DNA from: Paludibacter jiangxiensis
GTDB lineage: Bacteria; Bacteroidota; Bacteroidia; Bacteroidales; Paludibacteraceae
Reading direction: 5' to 3'
Assembly (NCBI RefSeq): GCF_001618385.1
Contig: NZ_BDCR01000004.1
Span: forward strand, 930,001-994,000
Length of the DNA stretch: 64,000 nt
Positions 25,055 to 33,322 of this stretch are shown one piece after another. The position numbers and the translations under genes were made by a program. The notes beneath the pieces were generated by a model, which was given only the letters and a program-made list of their open reading frames with translations, had not been told where the DNA came from and ran no database searches. Each line of letters opens with the position of its first letter. Position 1 is the stretch's first letter.

Positions 25055-27190
25055 CTACTTTTGAATCTTAAGTTGCAGAATATTGACCGAATAAGGAGCC
25101 AGTTTCTGCGAGAACGTGGTACCGATTCCCTTGATAGCAAATGTAGCCGGCACAATCTTTTTTGGTTCGCTGATAGTATTGGTATCTTCGGGCTTTGCAC
25201 CTTTAATCACCACTATCGTCGCTTTCTTGTCCACTTTAGCCAACCCTTTCAGATTGATTTCCACCGGCTGTATCTTACCGGAAGCATTCACTACTTTCAG
25301 ATAGATCATTCCGGTTTTATCGTCCTGCGTAGCCGAATAGAAGATCACCGGAACCGGAGCCGGTTTGGTACCGTTAATGCTGTCTCTCTTAGACAACGGA
25401 GGATTCTGAGTAGGAATATTAATCGCCGTTGCAGGTACTATTTTATTCCCCAAATATTCGCCAAACGCTTTCTGAACATAATAAGAAGGAGAACCGAAAG
25501 CTGTGAGAGCGTTGTAACCGATCAGGTCGGAATCCCATTGCCATGCTTTAGGAGCAGTTGATGTAGCAGTATTCACGTTGACAAAAAGCGGGGCATAGCA
25601 CGACATGATAATAAGATCGGAATTGCGTTCCATACCTGTCATCCAGGCCGCATCACCCAACGCAGCATGAAGGTTGGTAGTGGGAGCTCCTTCGCGGGTA
25701 GCCCATTCGCCTACAAAAACCTTCGAACTTTTACGGTCGTATTTATCGTATTGAGAAGCATTGGCAAACATCTCCCACGAATTACGGTAGTAGTGTTCGT
25801 CCATCACATCCGGCTTTTTACCCGTCACTTTCAGATCGGGGTTCTGTGTATCGGTAATGGTTGAAATACAGGTCAGTTGCGGGTATTTTTTTTCAATCGC
25901 TTCGCGGAACTGTTTGAAACGGCCGTCGTAGCTGTTGGTACGGTCGAACCAATCTTCGTTACCAATCTCCACATAAGTGAGTTTGAATGGCTCGGGATGT
26001 CCGTCTGCGGCACGTTTTGCACCCCAGTAAGTCGATTTATCTCCGGTAACGTATTCTATTTCATCCAAAGCATCCTCCACGTACGGTTTGAGGAGCGGCC
26101 CTGCATCCACGTGGTCGCCATTGAGAGAATAACCGGCATATACTCCCAAAACAGGTTCTGCGCCGATTTCCTCACACCACATCAGAAATTCGTAAAGCCC
26201 CATCCCGTCGGTCGGACGATACCCCCAGGAACCTTTATGTCCCGGACGATTATCAATAGGTCCTAATGTTGTTTTCCAGGGAAACGCGTTCGCAAAATCG
26301 GGGCCTTCGAGGAAATTACCTCCCGGGAAACGCAGAAATTTCGGCTTCATATCCACCATCATCTGAGTCAGATCGATACGGTTACCATTCGGACGGTTAT
26401 TATAGGTTGGCGGAAATAGCGATACTAAATTGAAGTAGTAGAGACCCGTGCGATCGGTTGAGATCACAAAGCGGGCATCGGTGGTAGGTTCTACATTGGC
26501 AGCGGTAGTCAATGTCACCTCATATTTTTTCCAGAAAGTGCTTTTTTCAAGCGTAATGGTTCCCGTTGCGTACACCGTTTTGCCATCATTGCTCTCAATA
26601 GTAACGGTTATCGGACCTGCGGTATTATTTTCGATAACGGGAGCTGGAGTGGCATTTTGCGGTCTTGCGGGCATACCCGGGCGACGTGGAAACTGCATGC
26701 TACCGGTACCTTTCATGTAAAACGAAGCTTTGTAAGTAGTCGACGGTTTTACCGGAATACCCCAGTAGCCTTCGTTGGCAACCCCTACCCGACTACCGCC
26801 TTTGGCTACGGTAAGTCGCAGGCAAGTGGTAAGCGCGGAGTTAATAGAGTGTCGTCTCTCGTCGAAAGGGACATTATCGGGATCAGCTGCAATCAATTTG
26901 ATGGAGGCTCGGGAAGCTGTATCCTGTTGAACCAAACTCCATCCTTCCGGTTTGGTTTTATTGTCTTTGAAAATGCGGTTACGAATCAGTTCGGCATATA
27001 AACCACCGTCGTATGAGTGGTTGATCTCTTCGGTCATCAGGCCGTAAAGCATCGGACTTACATTGGCGCCGGGCTGCGTAAAATCCAGTGTTAATTTGGC
27101 TTTCTGAGCCGAAACAATGGGACAAAGCAACAACATTGCTCCCACTGCGATAGAACAAAGAAAATGCTTGTTCAGAGTCGTTTTTTTCAT
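25055..27190 (-). CDS. GH51 alpha-L-arabinofuranosidase
   Basis: A 711-residue exported enzyme (signal 1-28, ending PIVSAQ) that releases arabinose from arabinan or arabinoxylan side chains. The N-terminal half holds an inserted carbohydrate-binding-type beta-sandwich (about 100-240, with a low-complexity RRPGMPARPQN loop). The catalytic barrel follows: FLRFPGGNFLEG, TYVEIGNEDWFDRTNSYD with the acid/base Glu, and KVFVGEWATREG with the nucleophile Glu. The C-terminal beta-sandwich ends in PYSVNILQLKIQK. It is long for GH51 because of the insert, as usual in Bacteroidetes. First gene of the minus-strand run with the esterase and GH13, consistent with joint side-chain removal. Confidence 0.94.
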   Translation of the reverse strand: MKKTTLNKHFLCSIAVGAMLLLCPIVSAQKAKLTLDFTQPGANVSPMLYGLMTEEINHSYDGGLYAELIRNRIFKDNKTKPEGWSLVQQDTASRASIKLIAADPDNVPFDERRHSINSALTTCLRLTVAKGGSRVGVANEGYWGIPVKPSTTYKASFYMKGTGSMQFPRRPGMPARPQNATPAPVIENNTAGPITVTIESNDGKTVYATGTITLEKSTFWKKYEVTLTTAANVEPTTDARFVISTDRTGLYYFNLVSLFPPTYNNRPNGNRIDLTQMMVDMKPKFLRFPGGNFLEGPDFANAFPWKTTLGPIDNRPGHKGSWGYRPTDGMGLYEFLMWCEEIGAEPVLGVYAGYSLNGDHVDAGPLLKPYVEDALDEIEYVTGDKSTYWGAKRAADGHPEPFKLTYVEIGNEDWFDRTNSYDGRFKQFREAIEKKYPQLTCISTITDTQNPDLKVTGKKPDVMDEHYYRNSWEMFANASQYDKYDRKSSKVFVGEWATREGAPTTNLHAALGDAAWMTGMERNSDLIIMSCYAPLFVNVNTATSTAPKAWQWDSDLIGYNALTAFGSPSYYVQKAFGEYLGNKIVPATAINIPTQNPPLSKRDSINGTKPAPVPVIFYSATQDDKTGMIYLKVVNASGKIQPVEINLKGLAKVDKKATIVVIKGAKPEDTNTISEPKKIVPATFAIKGIGTTFSQKLAPYSVNILQLKIQK

Positions 27191-27435
27191 GGAGATATGG
27201 GTTTAACAGATAATAGAATCGAAACGGAAAAATAAAAAACAAAAGTTTAGACTACAAATGGGATAATCGGTTTAAAAACGGAACCAATTTTTATCAGATT
27301 GAACGGAAACGAACCATGTATATTTAACTAAAATCACTTTAGACAACAGATCATTTAACTCCCTAACTAAATCTCGAAACAATAAAAACAACCGGTTTTT
27401 ACTTTATAACAAACAAAAACATGAAAAATCTTAAT

Positions 27436-27443
27436 TATATTTG
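27436..27443 (+). promoter_or_regulatory. Promoter -7 box of the TonB-domain operon
   Basis: TATATTTG matches TAnnTTTG, 34 bases before the ATG at 27478. No clear -33 element. The 287 bases between the GH51 start and this operon hold no other gene and serve both directions. Confidence 0.5.
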
Positions 27444-27477
27444 ATCATTAATTTAATCTGGTACCATCCAACATTCT

Positions 27478-28113
27478 ATGCAACGATTTTCTCTCTATAT
27501 CCGCATCCGTTTTCTGCAGTACCATTTGTTCGGGCTTGGGCTATTGTTTGCCCTAACAAAAAAGAGATGGTTTTTCGAACGCAAAATAGCGGTTGGAGTT
27601 CTTTTGTTGACATTTATCAATCTGGTAACAACAGACAATAAGAGCATTGCACAGAACGGGAAACAAAATAAAATCAACAAGAACGATTCTATCCCGCATT
27701 TTTCTCCGGCGGACAACAGCCCGATACCAGATGCCACACCCGTCGATCCGCCTTCCTCAAAACAACCTGTTAACGAAGAGAGAAATCCGGACGTATTTTG
27801 TTATGTAATTGAAGAAATGCCTACGTTCCCCGGAGGTGACATTGCAGAATATCTTGCTAAGAACGTTGTCTATCCCCCAAAAGCAATTGAGCAAAAGCAG
27901 GAGGGAAGAGTGATTATTCAAATGACCATCGATTCAACCGGATATGTGATCAACCCCAGAGTTATGCGGGGTGTTTGTGCCGAACTGGACAGCGAAGCTT
28001 TACGGGTAGTAAAAGCCATGCCGTGCTGGATTCCGGGAAGAGCCCGTAATAAAGCGATCGGAATGCATTACATGCTACCCATCAACTTTCGAATAAATTC
28101 GCAGAAGAAATGA
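27478..28113 (+). CDS. TonB C-terminal domain protein, inner-membrane anchored (1st of six)
   Basis: A 211-residue protein. A basic aromatic N-terminus (RIRFLQYHLFGLGLLFALTKKRWFFERKI, shown here in two parts: residues 9-26 and 27-37) precedes one hydrophobic helix (about 38-51), then a polar Asn/Pro linker and a TonB C-terminal domain from about 112 (EEMPTFPGGDIAEYL, EGRVIIQM, EALRVVKAMPCWIPGR, LPINF). TonB domains contact TonB-dependent transporters in the outer membrane and pass on energy from ExbB/ExbD. The linker is far too short and Pro-poor for a normal TonB. Single Cys (FCYVIEEMP) just before the domain. Stop overlaps the next start (ATGA). Function unknown. Confidence 0.85.
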   Translation: MQRFSLYIRIRFLQYHLFGLGLLFALTKKRWFFERKIAVGVLLLTFINLVTTDNKSIAQNGKQNKINKNDSIPHFSPADNSPIPDATPVDPPSSKQPVNEERNPDVFCYVIEEMPTFPGGDIAEYLAKNVVYPPKAIEQKQEGRVIIQMTIDSTGYVINPRVMRGVCAELDSEALRVVKAMPCWIPGRARNKAIGMHYMLPINFRINSQKK

Positions 28114-28589
28114 GACGACTCCCCTTTCATAACCTTGTCTGTTGTTTGCTAATTTCGCTGTTTGCGACAAGCTGCATCCATTTTCATCACGACAATGAAG
28201 ATCAGGAGCCGGCTACACAACCTAATAGCAACCAACCTTCTAAGAGCACTATCCGTGAATACCATAACGATCCCTATTCGGATGTTTACACGGTCTGTGA
28301 AGAGATGCCTCAATTTCGTGATGGCGATGTTTCCGAATACCTGAAACAACACATCCGTTACCCTGCCGCTGCCGTCGAGCAAGGCATACAGGGAAGAGTT
28401 ATCGTTCAGTTTATCGTGAATCGTTTCGGAAAAGTAATTGACCCGCAGGTAGTTCGGGGAGTAGACCCCTCACTGAACGAGGAAGCGCTTCGCGTAGTCC
28501 GCAATATGCCCAGGTGGAAGCCGGGACGACAACGAAATCAGGCGGTCAATGTAAAGTATACACTTCCTATACCATTCTGGCTCAAATGA
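28110..28589 (+). CDS. TonB C-terminal domain lipoprotein (2nd of six)
   Basis: A 159-residue protein with a hydrophobic signal and a lipobox-like ISLFATSC (Cys22), so it is predicted to be lipid-anchored rather than tied to the inner membrane by a helix. A His/Asp-rich start (HFHHDNEDQE) and a 30-residue polar linker lead to a complete TonB domain (CEEMPQFRDGDVSEYL, QGRVIVQF, EALRVVRNMPRWKPGR, LPIPFWLK). A lipoprotein cannot contact ExbB/ExbD through a membrane helix, so this is not a working TonB on its own; it could dock on transporters or act as a binding module. Coupled by ATGA to the genes on both sides. Confidence 0.85.
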   Translation: MRRLPFHNLVCCLLISLFATSCIHFHHDNEDQEPATQPNSNQPSKSTIREYHNDPYSDVYTVCEEMPQFRDGDVSEYLKQHIRYPAAAVEQGIQGRVIVQFIVNRFGKVIDPQVVRGVDPSLNEEALRVVRNMPRWKPGRQRNQAVNVKYTLPIPFWLK

Positions 28590-29581
28590 AAAAAGAATTC
28601 CAACAATATTACGCACCTTCAAACAGGCACCTTATAGCAACAGTTGTCCTGATTCTGTCCATATCGATACCGGTCGTGCTTTGTGGCCAAAATCAGTCGA
28701 ACAGTAAGCATCCGGTTAAGAACATCCTTAAAGCTCAAAAGCAGCCGCAATCCTCCGACACGCTCTGTTACCTGCTCCGGTGTAAGGTAACTGATAAATC
28801 GGATGCGTGGATCGATAAAGACATGCTTGAAAAACAAGATAGCGTTCAGATTACAACGTTAAACGGCATCCAGACTGAAATCGACCGAAAAAAGGCATTA
28901 GTAATTAAACACCAGAAACAATATAAAACAGAGGACAATTGGATTGGAGGTTTGGTTGTTGAAGAGATGCCCAGTTTTCCTGAAGGTGATGTTTCTAAAT
29001 ACATCCTCAAACACCTTATTTATCCACACAAAGCACTGAAAGATAAAGTCCAGGGAAGAGTCATTGTACAGTTCTGGGTTAACAAAGACGGTTCAATTGG
29101 AGAAGTCGAGGTTGTAAGAGGCCACACTCCCGAGCTGAACGACGAAGCAGTAAGAGTGGTGGAATCGATGCCCAAGTGGAAACCGGCCAGACAACGCAAT
29201 CAGCCAGTTCGGTGCAAATATACTTTGCCTGTAAATTTCAGGCTACCAGAAGAAAGCGTGGAACTCATTTGTCCGGTTATGCCGATACCCGAATTTCCCG
29301 GTAATATCAGTGAATATCTTCAAAAGAATGTAAACTATCCCAAAAAGGCACTTAAAAAAGGCATTGAAGGAAGAGTTATTGTACAAATGGTGATTGAAAA
29401 AGACGGTTCTGTTATTGATGTTCAAGTTATCCGAGGAGTTAATCGCGATTTAGATGCCGAAGCTCTTCGTGTTGTTAAAGCAATGCCCCACTGGATTCCC
29501 GCAAAAGAAAATAACCAGCCAATCCGATGCAAATATACTTTGCCTGTAAATTTCATTTTACCCAAACCGGCTCAACCATGA
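28586..29581 (+). CDS. Secreted or anchored protein with two TonB C-terminal domains (3rd of six)
   Basis: A 331-residue protein with an N-terminal hydrophobic helix (about 17-35, ending IPVVLCGQ) that may be a signal peptide, a lipobox variant or an anchor. A charged middle (residues 40-120) is followed by two TonB domains in a row, about 124-225 (VVEEMPSFPEGDVSKY, QGRVIVQF, MPKWKPAR) and 228-331 (CPVMPIPEFPGNISEY, EGRVIVQM, MPHWIPAK). The two domains are joined with almost no spacer. Tandem TonB domains are uncommon outside large sensor proteins. The start at 28586 is chosen for the ATGA overlap with the stop of the gene before; an open frame extends further upstream. Confidence 0.82.
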   Translation: MKKEFQQYYAPSNRHLIATVVLILSISIPVVLCGQNQSNSKHPVKNILKAQKQPQSSDTLCYLLRCKVTDKSDAWIDKDMLEKQDSVQITTLNGIQTEIDRKKALVIKHQKQYKTEDNWIGGLVVEEMPSFPEGDVSKYILKHLIYPHKALKDKVQGRVIVQFWVNKDGSIGEVEVVRGHTPELNDEAVRVVESMPKWKPARQRNQPVRCKYTLPVNFRLPEESVELICPVMPIPEFPGNISEYLQKNVNYPKKALKKGIEGRVIVQMVIEKDGSVIDVQVIRGVNRDLDAEALRVVKAMPHWIPAKENNQPIRCKYTLPVNFILPKPAQP

Positions 29582-30051
29582 AGACACTTTTATTTTGTTC
29601 TTTAATGATTTTGTCTCTAATGTTCTTTGGGTGTAAACCGAAACATAGCCCTGAATCCAAGTCCGAAATTGGAAGACAAACACACAATAAGATCGGCACA
29701 TTAAACAACATCGATGCGGTAGAACTATCCCCCGTATTTCCTGAAGGTGATGTTGATGCTTATATACAACAACATATTCATTATCCTTCCATTGCCCGCG
29801 AAAGAAAAAAAGAAGGAAGGGTGATCGTACAATTTGTAATAAACAGAGATGGATCCATTTGTAACGTAGAGGTTATAAGAGGAGGTATCCCGGAGCTTAA
29901 CGAAGAAGCTATCCGTGTCGTAAAATCGATGCCAAAATGGAAACCCGCATTCCTCATAAATACTCCGGTTAGGTGCAGGTATGTTCTTGCTATTACCTTC
30001 AAATTACCACCGACACCTGTAACTTTTCGATGTCCAGCAGAAACAAAATGA
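29578..30051 (+). CDS. TonB C-terminal domain lipoprotein (4th of six)
   Basis: A 157-residue lipoprotein. The ATG at 29578 overlaps the previous stop and gives MKTLLFCSLMILSLMFFGC with Cys19 as the lipidation site in FFGC. After a short polar linker the single TonB domain begins near residue 52 (LSPVFPEGDVDAYIQQ, EGRVIVQF, EAIRVVKSMPKWKPAF, LAITFKLP). Unlike most of its neighbours it has no Cys just before the domain. Same spacing and motifs as the other members, so it is a paralogue rather than a chance match. Coupled by ATGA to the next gene. Confidence 0.85.
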   Translation: MKTLLFCSLMILSLMFFGCKPKHSPESKSEIGRQTHNKIGTLNNIDAVELSPVFPEGDVDAYIQQHIHYPSIARERKKEGRVIVQFVINRDGSICNVEVIRGGIPELNEEAIRVVKSMPKWKPAFLINTPVRCRYVLAITFKLPPTPVTFRCPAETK

Positions 30052-30695
30052 AAAAACTCACTCTCCATACCCGCATTCGTTTTCTAAAATACCAGTCGTT
30101 CGGATTTGGCGTTTTATTTGCCCTAACCAAACAGAGATGGTTTTTCGAACGGAAGATCGCAACTGGTATTGTATTGCTTTCGCTAATGAATTTACTAAAC
30201 AGCTGTCATAACCCACAATCAAACAATCAAATAAATATACCAGATAGCATTAAGCCATCGAAAATCGCCAATCAACATAACACTTTGAATAATGAGGAAG
30301 GCATCATACCATCAAAAAAAAATAATCAACCGGCAAGTCTCAAATACCAGGCTTCAGGCAAAAAGCCCTCTGTGAATTATACCTGTTACCTGATTATTGA
30401 ACCAATGCCGGAATTTCCGGGAGGATACGACTCTCTTCAGTCATTTATTGCAAGAAACCTTCAATATCCTCGTACTGCTCAGGAAAACGGAATACAAGGA
30501 CGAGTCGTTGTTCAATTTACGATTGATACAGACGGATCTATTACGAATGTACATGTTATCCGAAGTGTAGATCCAGCTCTGGATAATGAAGCAATACGGG
30601 TTGTAAAAACCATGCCAAAATGGAAACCTGGAACCAATAAAAATAAACCTGTAGCCGTTCAATACACATGTCCGTTCAACTTTAATTTGAAATGA
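30048..30695 (+). CDS. TonB C-terminal domain protein, inner-membrane anchored (5th of six)
   Basis: A 215-residue protein with the same unusual head as the first and sixth members: TRIRFLKYQSFGFGVLF then ALTKQRWFFERKI, followed by the helix ATGIVLLSLMNLL. A long Asn/Lys-rich linker (about 55-125) leads to YTCYLIIEPMPEFPGGYDSL, then QGRVVVQF, EAIRVVKTMPKWKPGT and CPFNFNLK. At the DNA level its first 130 bases are nearly the same as those of the next gene, pointing to a recent duplication or gene conversion. A Cys again precedes the domain. ATGA overlaps at both ends. Confidence 0.85.
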   Translation: MKKLTLHTRIRFLKYQSFGFGVLFALTKQRWFFERKIATGIVLLSLMNLLNSCHNPQSNNQINIPDSIKPSKIANQHNTLNNEEGIIPSKKNNQPASLKYQASGKKPSVNYTCYLIIEPMPEFPGGYDSLQSFIARNLQYPRTAQENGIQGRVVVQFTIDTDGSITNVHVIRSVDPALDNEAIRVVKTMPKWKPGTNKNKPVAVQYTCPFNFNLK

Positions 30696-31294
30696 AAAAA
30701 TTCACCCTAAATACCCGCATTCGTTTTCTAAAATGCCAGTCGTTCGGATTTGGCGTTTTATATGCTCTGACCAGACAGAAATGGTTTTTCGAACGAAAAA
30801 TTTCAGCCGGAATTATATTATTGTCGCTGATGAATTTATTGGCTACCCACCATGCATTTTCAAAGAACCAATATAACATTACCAAAAGAGGAAACAAATC
30901 AACTAATTCCATAAAACAGCTCAATGACACAACTATCAATCAACCCATTATAACGGCTACTTGTTACGAAGTATATACACCGATCGAAGAGATGCCTGAA
31001 TATCCCGGAGGAAATGATTCATTGCGACTGTTTATTCGCAACAACACACAATATCCAGCAAATGCAGTAAAACAAAAAATCGAAGGTCGGGTCATTGTTC
31101 AATTTACTGTCAATACTGACGGATCGATTTCGGAAGTCATTATTGTAAGAAGCATCGATCCCGAACTGGATGCCGAAGCCATACGGCTTATTCATGCAAT
31201 GCCAAAATGGGAACCTGCAAAACAACAGAATCAGCCTGTCCAATGCAGATTTACATTGCCTATTAATTTCACTTTACCCAAGGGAACAAAATGA
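30692..31294 (+). CDS. TonB C-terminal domain protein, inner-membrane anchored (6th of six)
   Basis: A 200-residue protein: head TRIRFLKCQSFGFGVLY and ALTRQKWFFERKI, one helix (SAGIILLSLMNLLA), a polar linker, then TATCYEVYTPIEEMPEYPGG, EGRVIVQF, EAIRLIHAMPKWEPAK and LPINFTLPK. It is the closest relative of the fifth member. The head is hydrophilic and aromatic, about 30 residues long, and would stay in the cytoplasm; ordinary TonB proteins have only about ten residues there. The stop overlaps the start of the radical SAM gene (ATGA), so the two should be made together. Confidence 0.85.
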   Translation: MKKFTLNTRIRFLKCQSFGFGVLYALTRQKWFFERKISAGIILLSLMNLLATHHAFSKNQYNITKRGNKSTNSIKQLNDTTINQPIITATCYEVYTPIEEMPEYPGGNDSLRLFIRNNTQYPANAVKQKIEGRVIVQFTVNTDGSISEVIIVRSIDPELDAEAIRLIHAMPKWEPAKQQNQPVQCRFTLPINFTLPKGTK

Positions 31295-32295
31295 AACTCT
31301 CGCTCTACGCCATCACCTTCGAATCTTATTCGGCCTGCAACCTGCGGTGCGTCTATTGCTACAATACATGGAAGCGACCAGGAGGCGAGGATCCGTTTCG
31401 TTATTCGCACAAGCAGGCTTTGAAAACACTAAAAGAGCTTTACAAACAAGCTGACATCAAACAACTGTCGATTACCGGAGGTGAACCTCTACTCAACGAA
31501 TTTGTAGCAGAGCTCATCTTGACGGCTAAGCTGAAAGGCTCCAACGTTTCCATCATTAGCAATGGCAACGGAGCACAAGACGGTAATTACCGCTTATACA
31601 AAGAACTGGGAGTCGATCTCTTTTTGATGCCACTACATTCCGCCCGTCCCGAAGTACACGATGCCATGACACAGACTCCGGGTTCCTGGCAAAAGAGTCT
31701 GAATTCCATCAAAAGCTGTACGGAGCTGGGTATTTACGTGGTGCCCATGATGGTGCTAACCCGTTTCAATATTGCGCATGCAGAAGAGACGCTTCGGTTT
31801 TACCATCAAAACGGACTGACCCGCATCATGGTGAACCGGTATAATATCGGTGGAGCCGGCATTCAGGACCAGCATCTTTCTCCCTCAAAAGAAGAGTTGC
31901 AGCAAACCTTTTCAAAGCTGGATAAAGTAGCAGAAGAGCTACAACTGACGGTATCGTCGAATGTTTGCACCCCGTTTTGCGTACTCAATCCCGACGATTA
32001 TCCTCACATTGCTTTCGGAGCATGCAGTCCCGACCCGCTTTCGCGCCCACTCACAGTTGATGCAACGGGAAATGTACGCACCTGCAACCACTCGCCCATC
32101 GTGGCGGGAAATATTTTCAAACAAAATCTTGCTGAAATCCTGTTCGATTCACCGTACATCAACTCCTGGAGCGAAATTGTGCCCGACTATTGCATCTCCT
32201 GCAACATCTACTACAAATGTCGTGGAGGTTGTCGTGCCGCTTCCGAGCAACTCGGGCTGTCGCTACACCATGTCGATCCATTGGTTACCCTATAA
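31291..32295 (+). CDS. Radical SAM / SPASM-domain enzyme
   Basis: A 334-residue cytoplasmic iron-sulfur enzyme. The SAM-cleaving cluster site is CNLRCVYC (Cys16, 20, 23), followed by LSITGGEPLL, the SAM-binding GGE motif. The C-terminal third has the extra cysteines of a SPASM domain: FGACSPD, VRTCNHSP, and CISCNIYYKCRGGC with Cys spaced 2-5-3. Such enzymes usually modify peptides or proteins (for example sulfatase maturation, thioether formation in ribosomal peptides). No short precursor peptide gene was seen nearby, so the upstream TonB-domain proteins, joined to it by ATGA overlaps, are the obvious candidate substrates. That link is an inference from operon structure. Confidence 0.93.
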   Translation: MKLSLYAITFESYSACNLRCVYCYNTWKRPGGEDPFRYSHKQALKTLKELYKQADIKQLSITGGEPLLNEFVAELILTAKLKGSNVSIISNGNGAQDGNYRLYKELGVDLFLMPLHSARPEVHDAMTQTPGSWQKSLNSIKSCTELGIYVVPMMVLTRFNIAHAEETLRFYHQNGLTRIMVNRYNIGGAGIQDQHLSPSKEELQQTFSKLDKVAEELQLTVSSNVCTPFCVLNPDDYPHIAFGACSPDPLSRPLTVDATGNVRTCNHSPIVAGNIFKQNLAEILFDSPYINSWSEIVPDYCISCNIYYKCRGGCRAASEQLGLSLHHVDPLVTL

Positions 32296-32347
32296 AAAGA
32301 TCACCAATTTTTAACAGGGAAGAGATGGAAACATTGACTCTTATCTA

Positions 32348-32355
32348 TAAATTTG
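32348..32355 (+). promoter_or_regulatory. Promoter -7 box after the radical SAM gene
   Basis: TAAATTTG matches TAnnTTTG, 38 bases before the ATG at 32394. It suggests that the next two genes have their own start. Confidence 0.5.
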
Positions 32356-32393
32356 TGTTTTCCATAAAACAATAATCTTCAAACACATTGTTT

Positions 32394-32819
32394 ATGCACC
32401 TACAGAATCAACATCTTTTATCGGAACCGGGCAAATGGTTAACACAATCGGAATTTACGGATGCTGACGGTCGGATATCCAAAGCCTCGGGCGAGACCCT
32501 GATTTCTATCAATGGTAGCGAACTCAAAAACAACAGCTGGATAGATCTTAATGGACGAAAACTTTCGAACGACTACACCATTACACAAATCAATGAACGG
32601 TTGTACAAATACGTCTCGAAGAATCCTGCCTTAGGCCTGCAAAAAGGAACTTTCAATATCGACCGGAACCGTATCTATTCGAAATTTGTCATCGAAAATA
32701 CCGCTTTCAATGGCTTTGAAGTGATTGTGCGCCGGGGAAACTGTTGCTATAGCGAAGGTGCGTTATACGATGGAGATGTGCTGGTCAACATCTGGACTTG
32801 CGTAATGGAAAAAGCCTGA
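32394..32819 (+). CDS. Protein of unknown function
   Basis: A 141-residue soluble protein without signal peptide or membrane helix; the ATG at 32394 (MHLQNQHLLSEPGKW) is preferred to an in-frame TTG six bases earlier. Alternating polar and hydrophobic residues in the second half (YSKFVIENTAFNGFEVIVRRG, then NCCYSEGALYDGDVLVNIW) suggest a beta-sheet protein; a Cys pair (NCC) is present. I recognise no family. It starts 98 bases after the radical SAM gene with its own promoter box, and the acetyltransferase gene follows after 5 bases, so those two probably form a pair. Confidence 0.65.
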   Translation: MHLQNQHLLSEPGKWLTQSEFTDADGRISKASGETLISINGSELKNNSWIDLNGRKLSNDYTITQINERLYKYVSKNPALGLQKGTFNIDRNRIYSKFVIENTAFNGFEVIVRRGNCCYSEGALYDGDVLVNIWTCVMEKA

Positions 32820-32824
32820 AACTG

Positions 32825-33313
32825 ATGACCATTCAATATACCTCTTTCGCCTATACCGAATCCTATTGCCGGGCTGTTGATGTAGTGGCCCGTGAAAGGC
32901 AATACCTTGGTGCGACCGAAGGTTTTCCCCTCGATGCTTCGTTCTCCTTTGCCAAAACCATCATTGAGAATAATCTGGCACAATACTTTGCCATCGACAA
33001 CAATCAGGTGGTGGGTTGGTGCGACATCATCCCCAAGAGCTACGAAGGATTGGGTCATGTCGGGGTATTGGGCATGGGTGTTATCTCTGAATACAGAGGA
33101 AAAGGGTTGGGAACATTGTTACTACAAAAAACAATCGAACACGCCCGCAACATCAATCATCTTGAAAAAGTTGAGCTGGACGTATTCGAATCAAATAGTT
33201 CTGCCATTGCCCGATACCGGAAGTTCGGGTTCGAGGTGGAAGGCAAAAGAGAAAATGGAAGAAAACTGGACGATGTCTACGACAATATACTGTTAATGAG
33301 AAAATTTATTTGA
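32825..33313 (+). CDS. GNAT-family N-acetyltransferase
   Basis: A 162-residue acetyl-CoA-dependent transferase. The acetyl-CoA site is seen in GHVGVLGMGVISEYRGKGLGTLLLQ, with the R/Q-x-x-G-x-G/A motif as RGKGLG, and the C-terminal VFESNSSAIARYRKFGFEVEGKRE is the usual beta-strand and helix pair of GNAT folds. It resembles ribosomal-protein or small-molecule acetyltransferases of the RimJ/YhhY kind. The ATG at 32825 is chosen; an upstream in-frame start would overlap the previous gene by 20 bases. It converges with the kinase-like gene with only 9 bases between stops. Confidence 0.9.
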   Translation: MTIQYTSFAYTESYCRAVDVVARERQYLGATEGFPLDASFSFAKTIIENNLAQYFAIDNNQVVGWCDIIPKSYEGLGHVGVLGMGVISEYRGKGLGTLLLQKTIEHARNINHLEKVELDVFESNSSAIARYRKFGFEVEGKRENGRKLDDVYDNILLMRKFI

Positions 33314-33322
33314 GCATGTTTT

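Noticed and set aside
27478-31294. The array as the cell's working TonB proteins
   Set aside because: No ExbB/ExbD genes, no long Pro-rich spacer, and two members are lipoproteins that cannot reach an ExbB/ExbD complex through a membrane helix.
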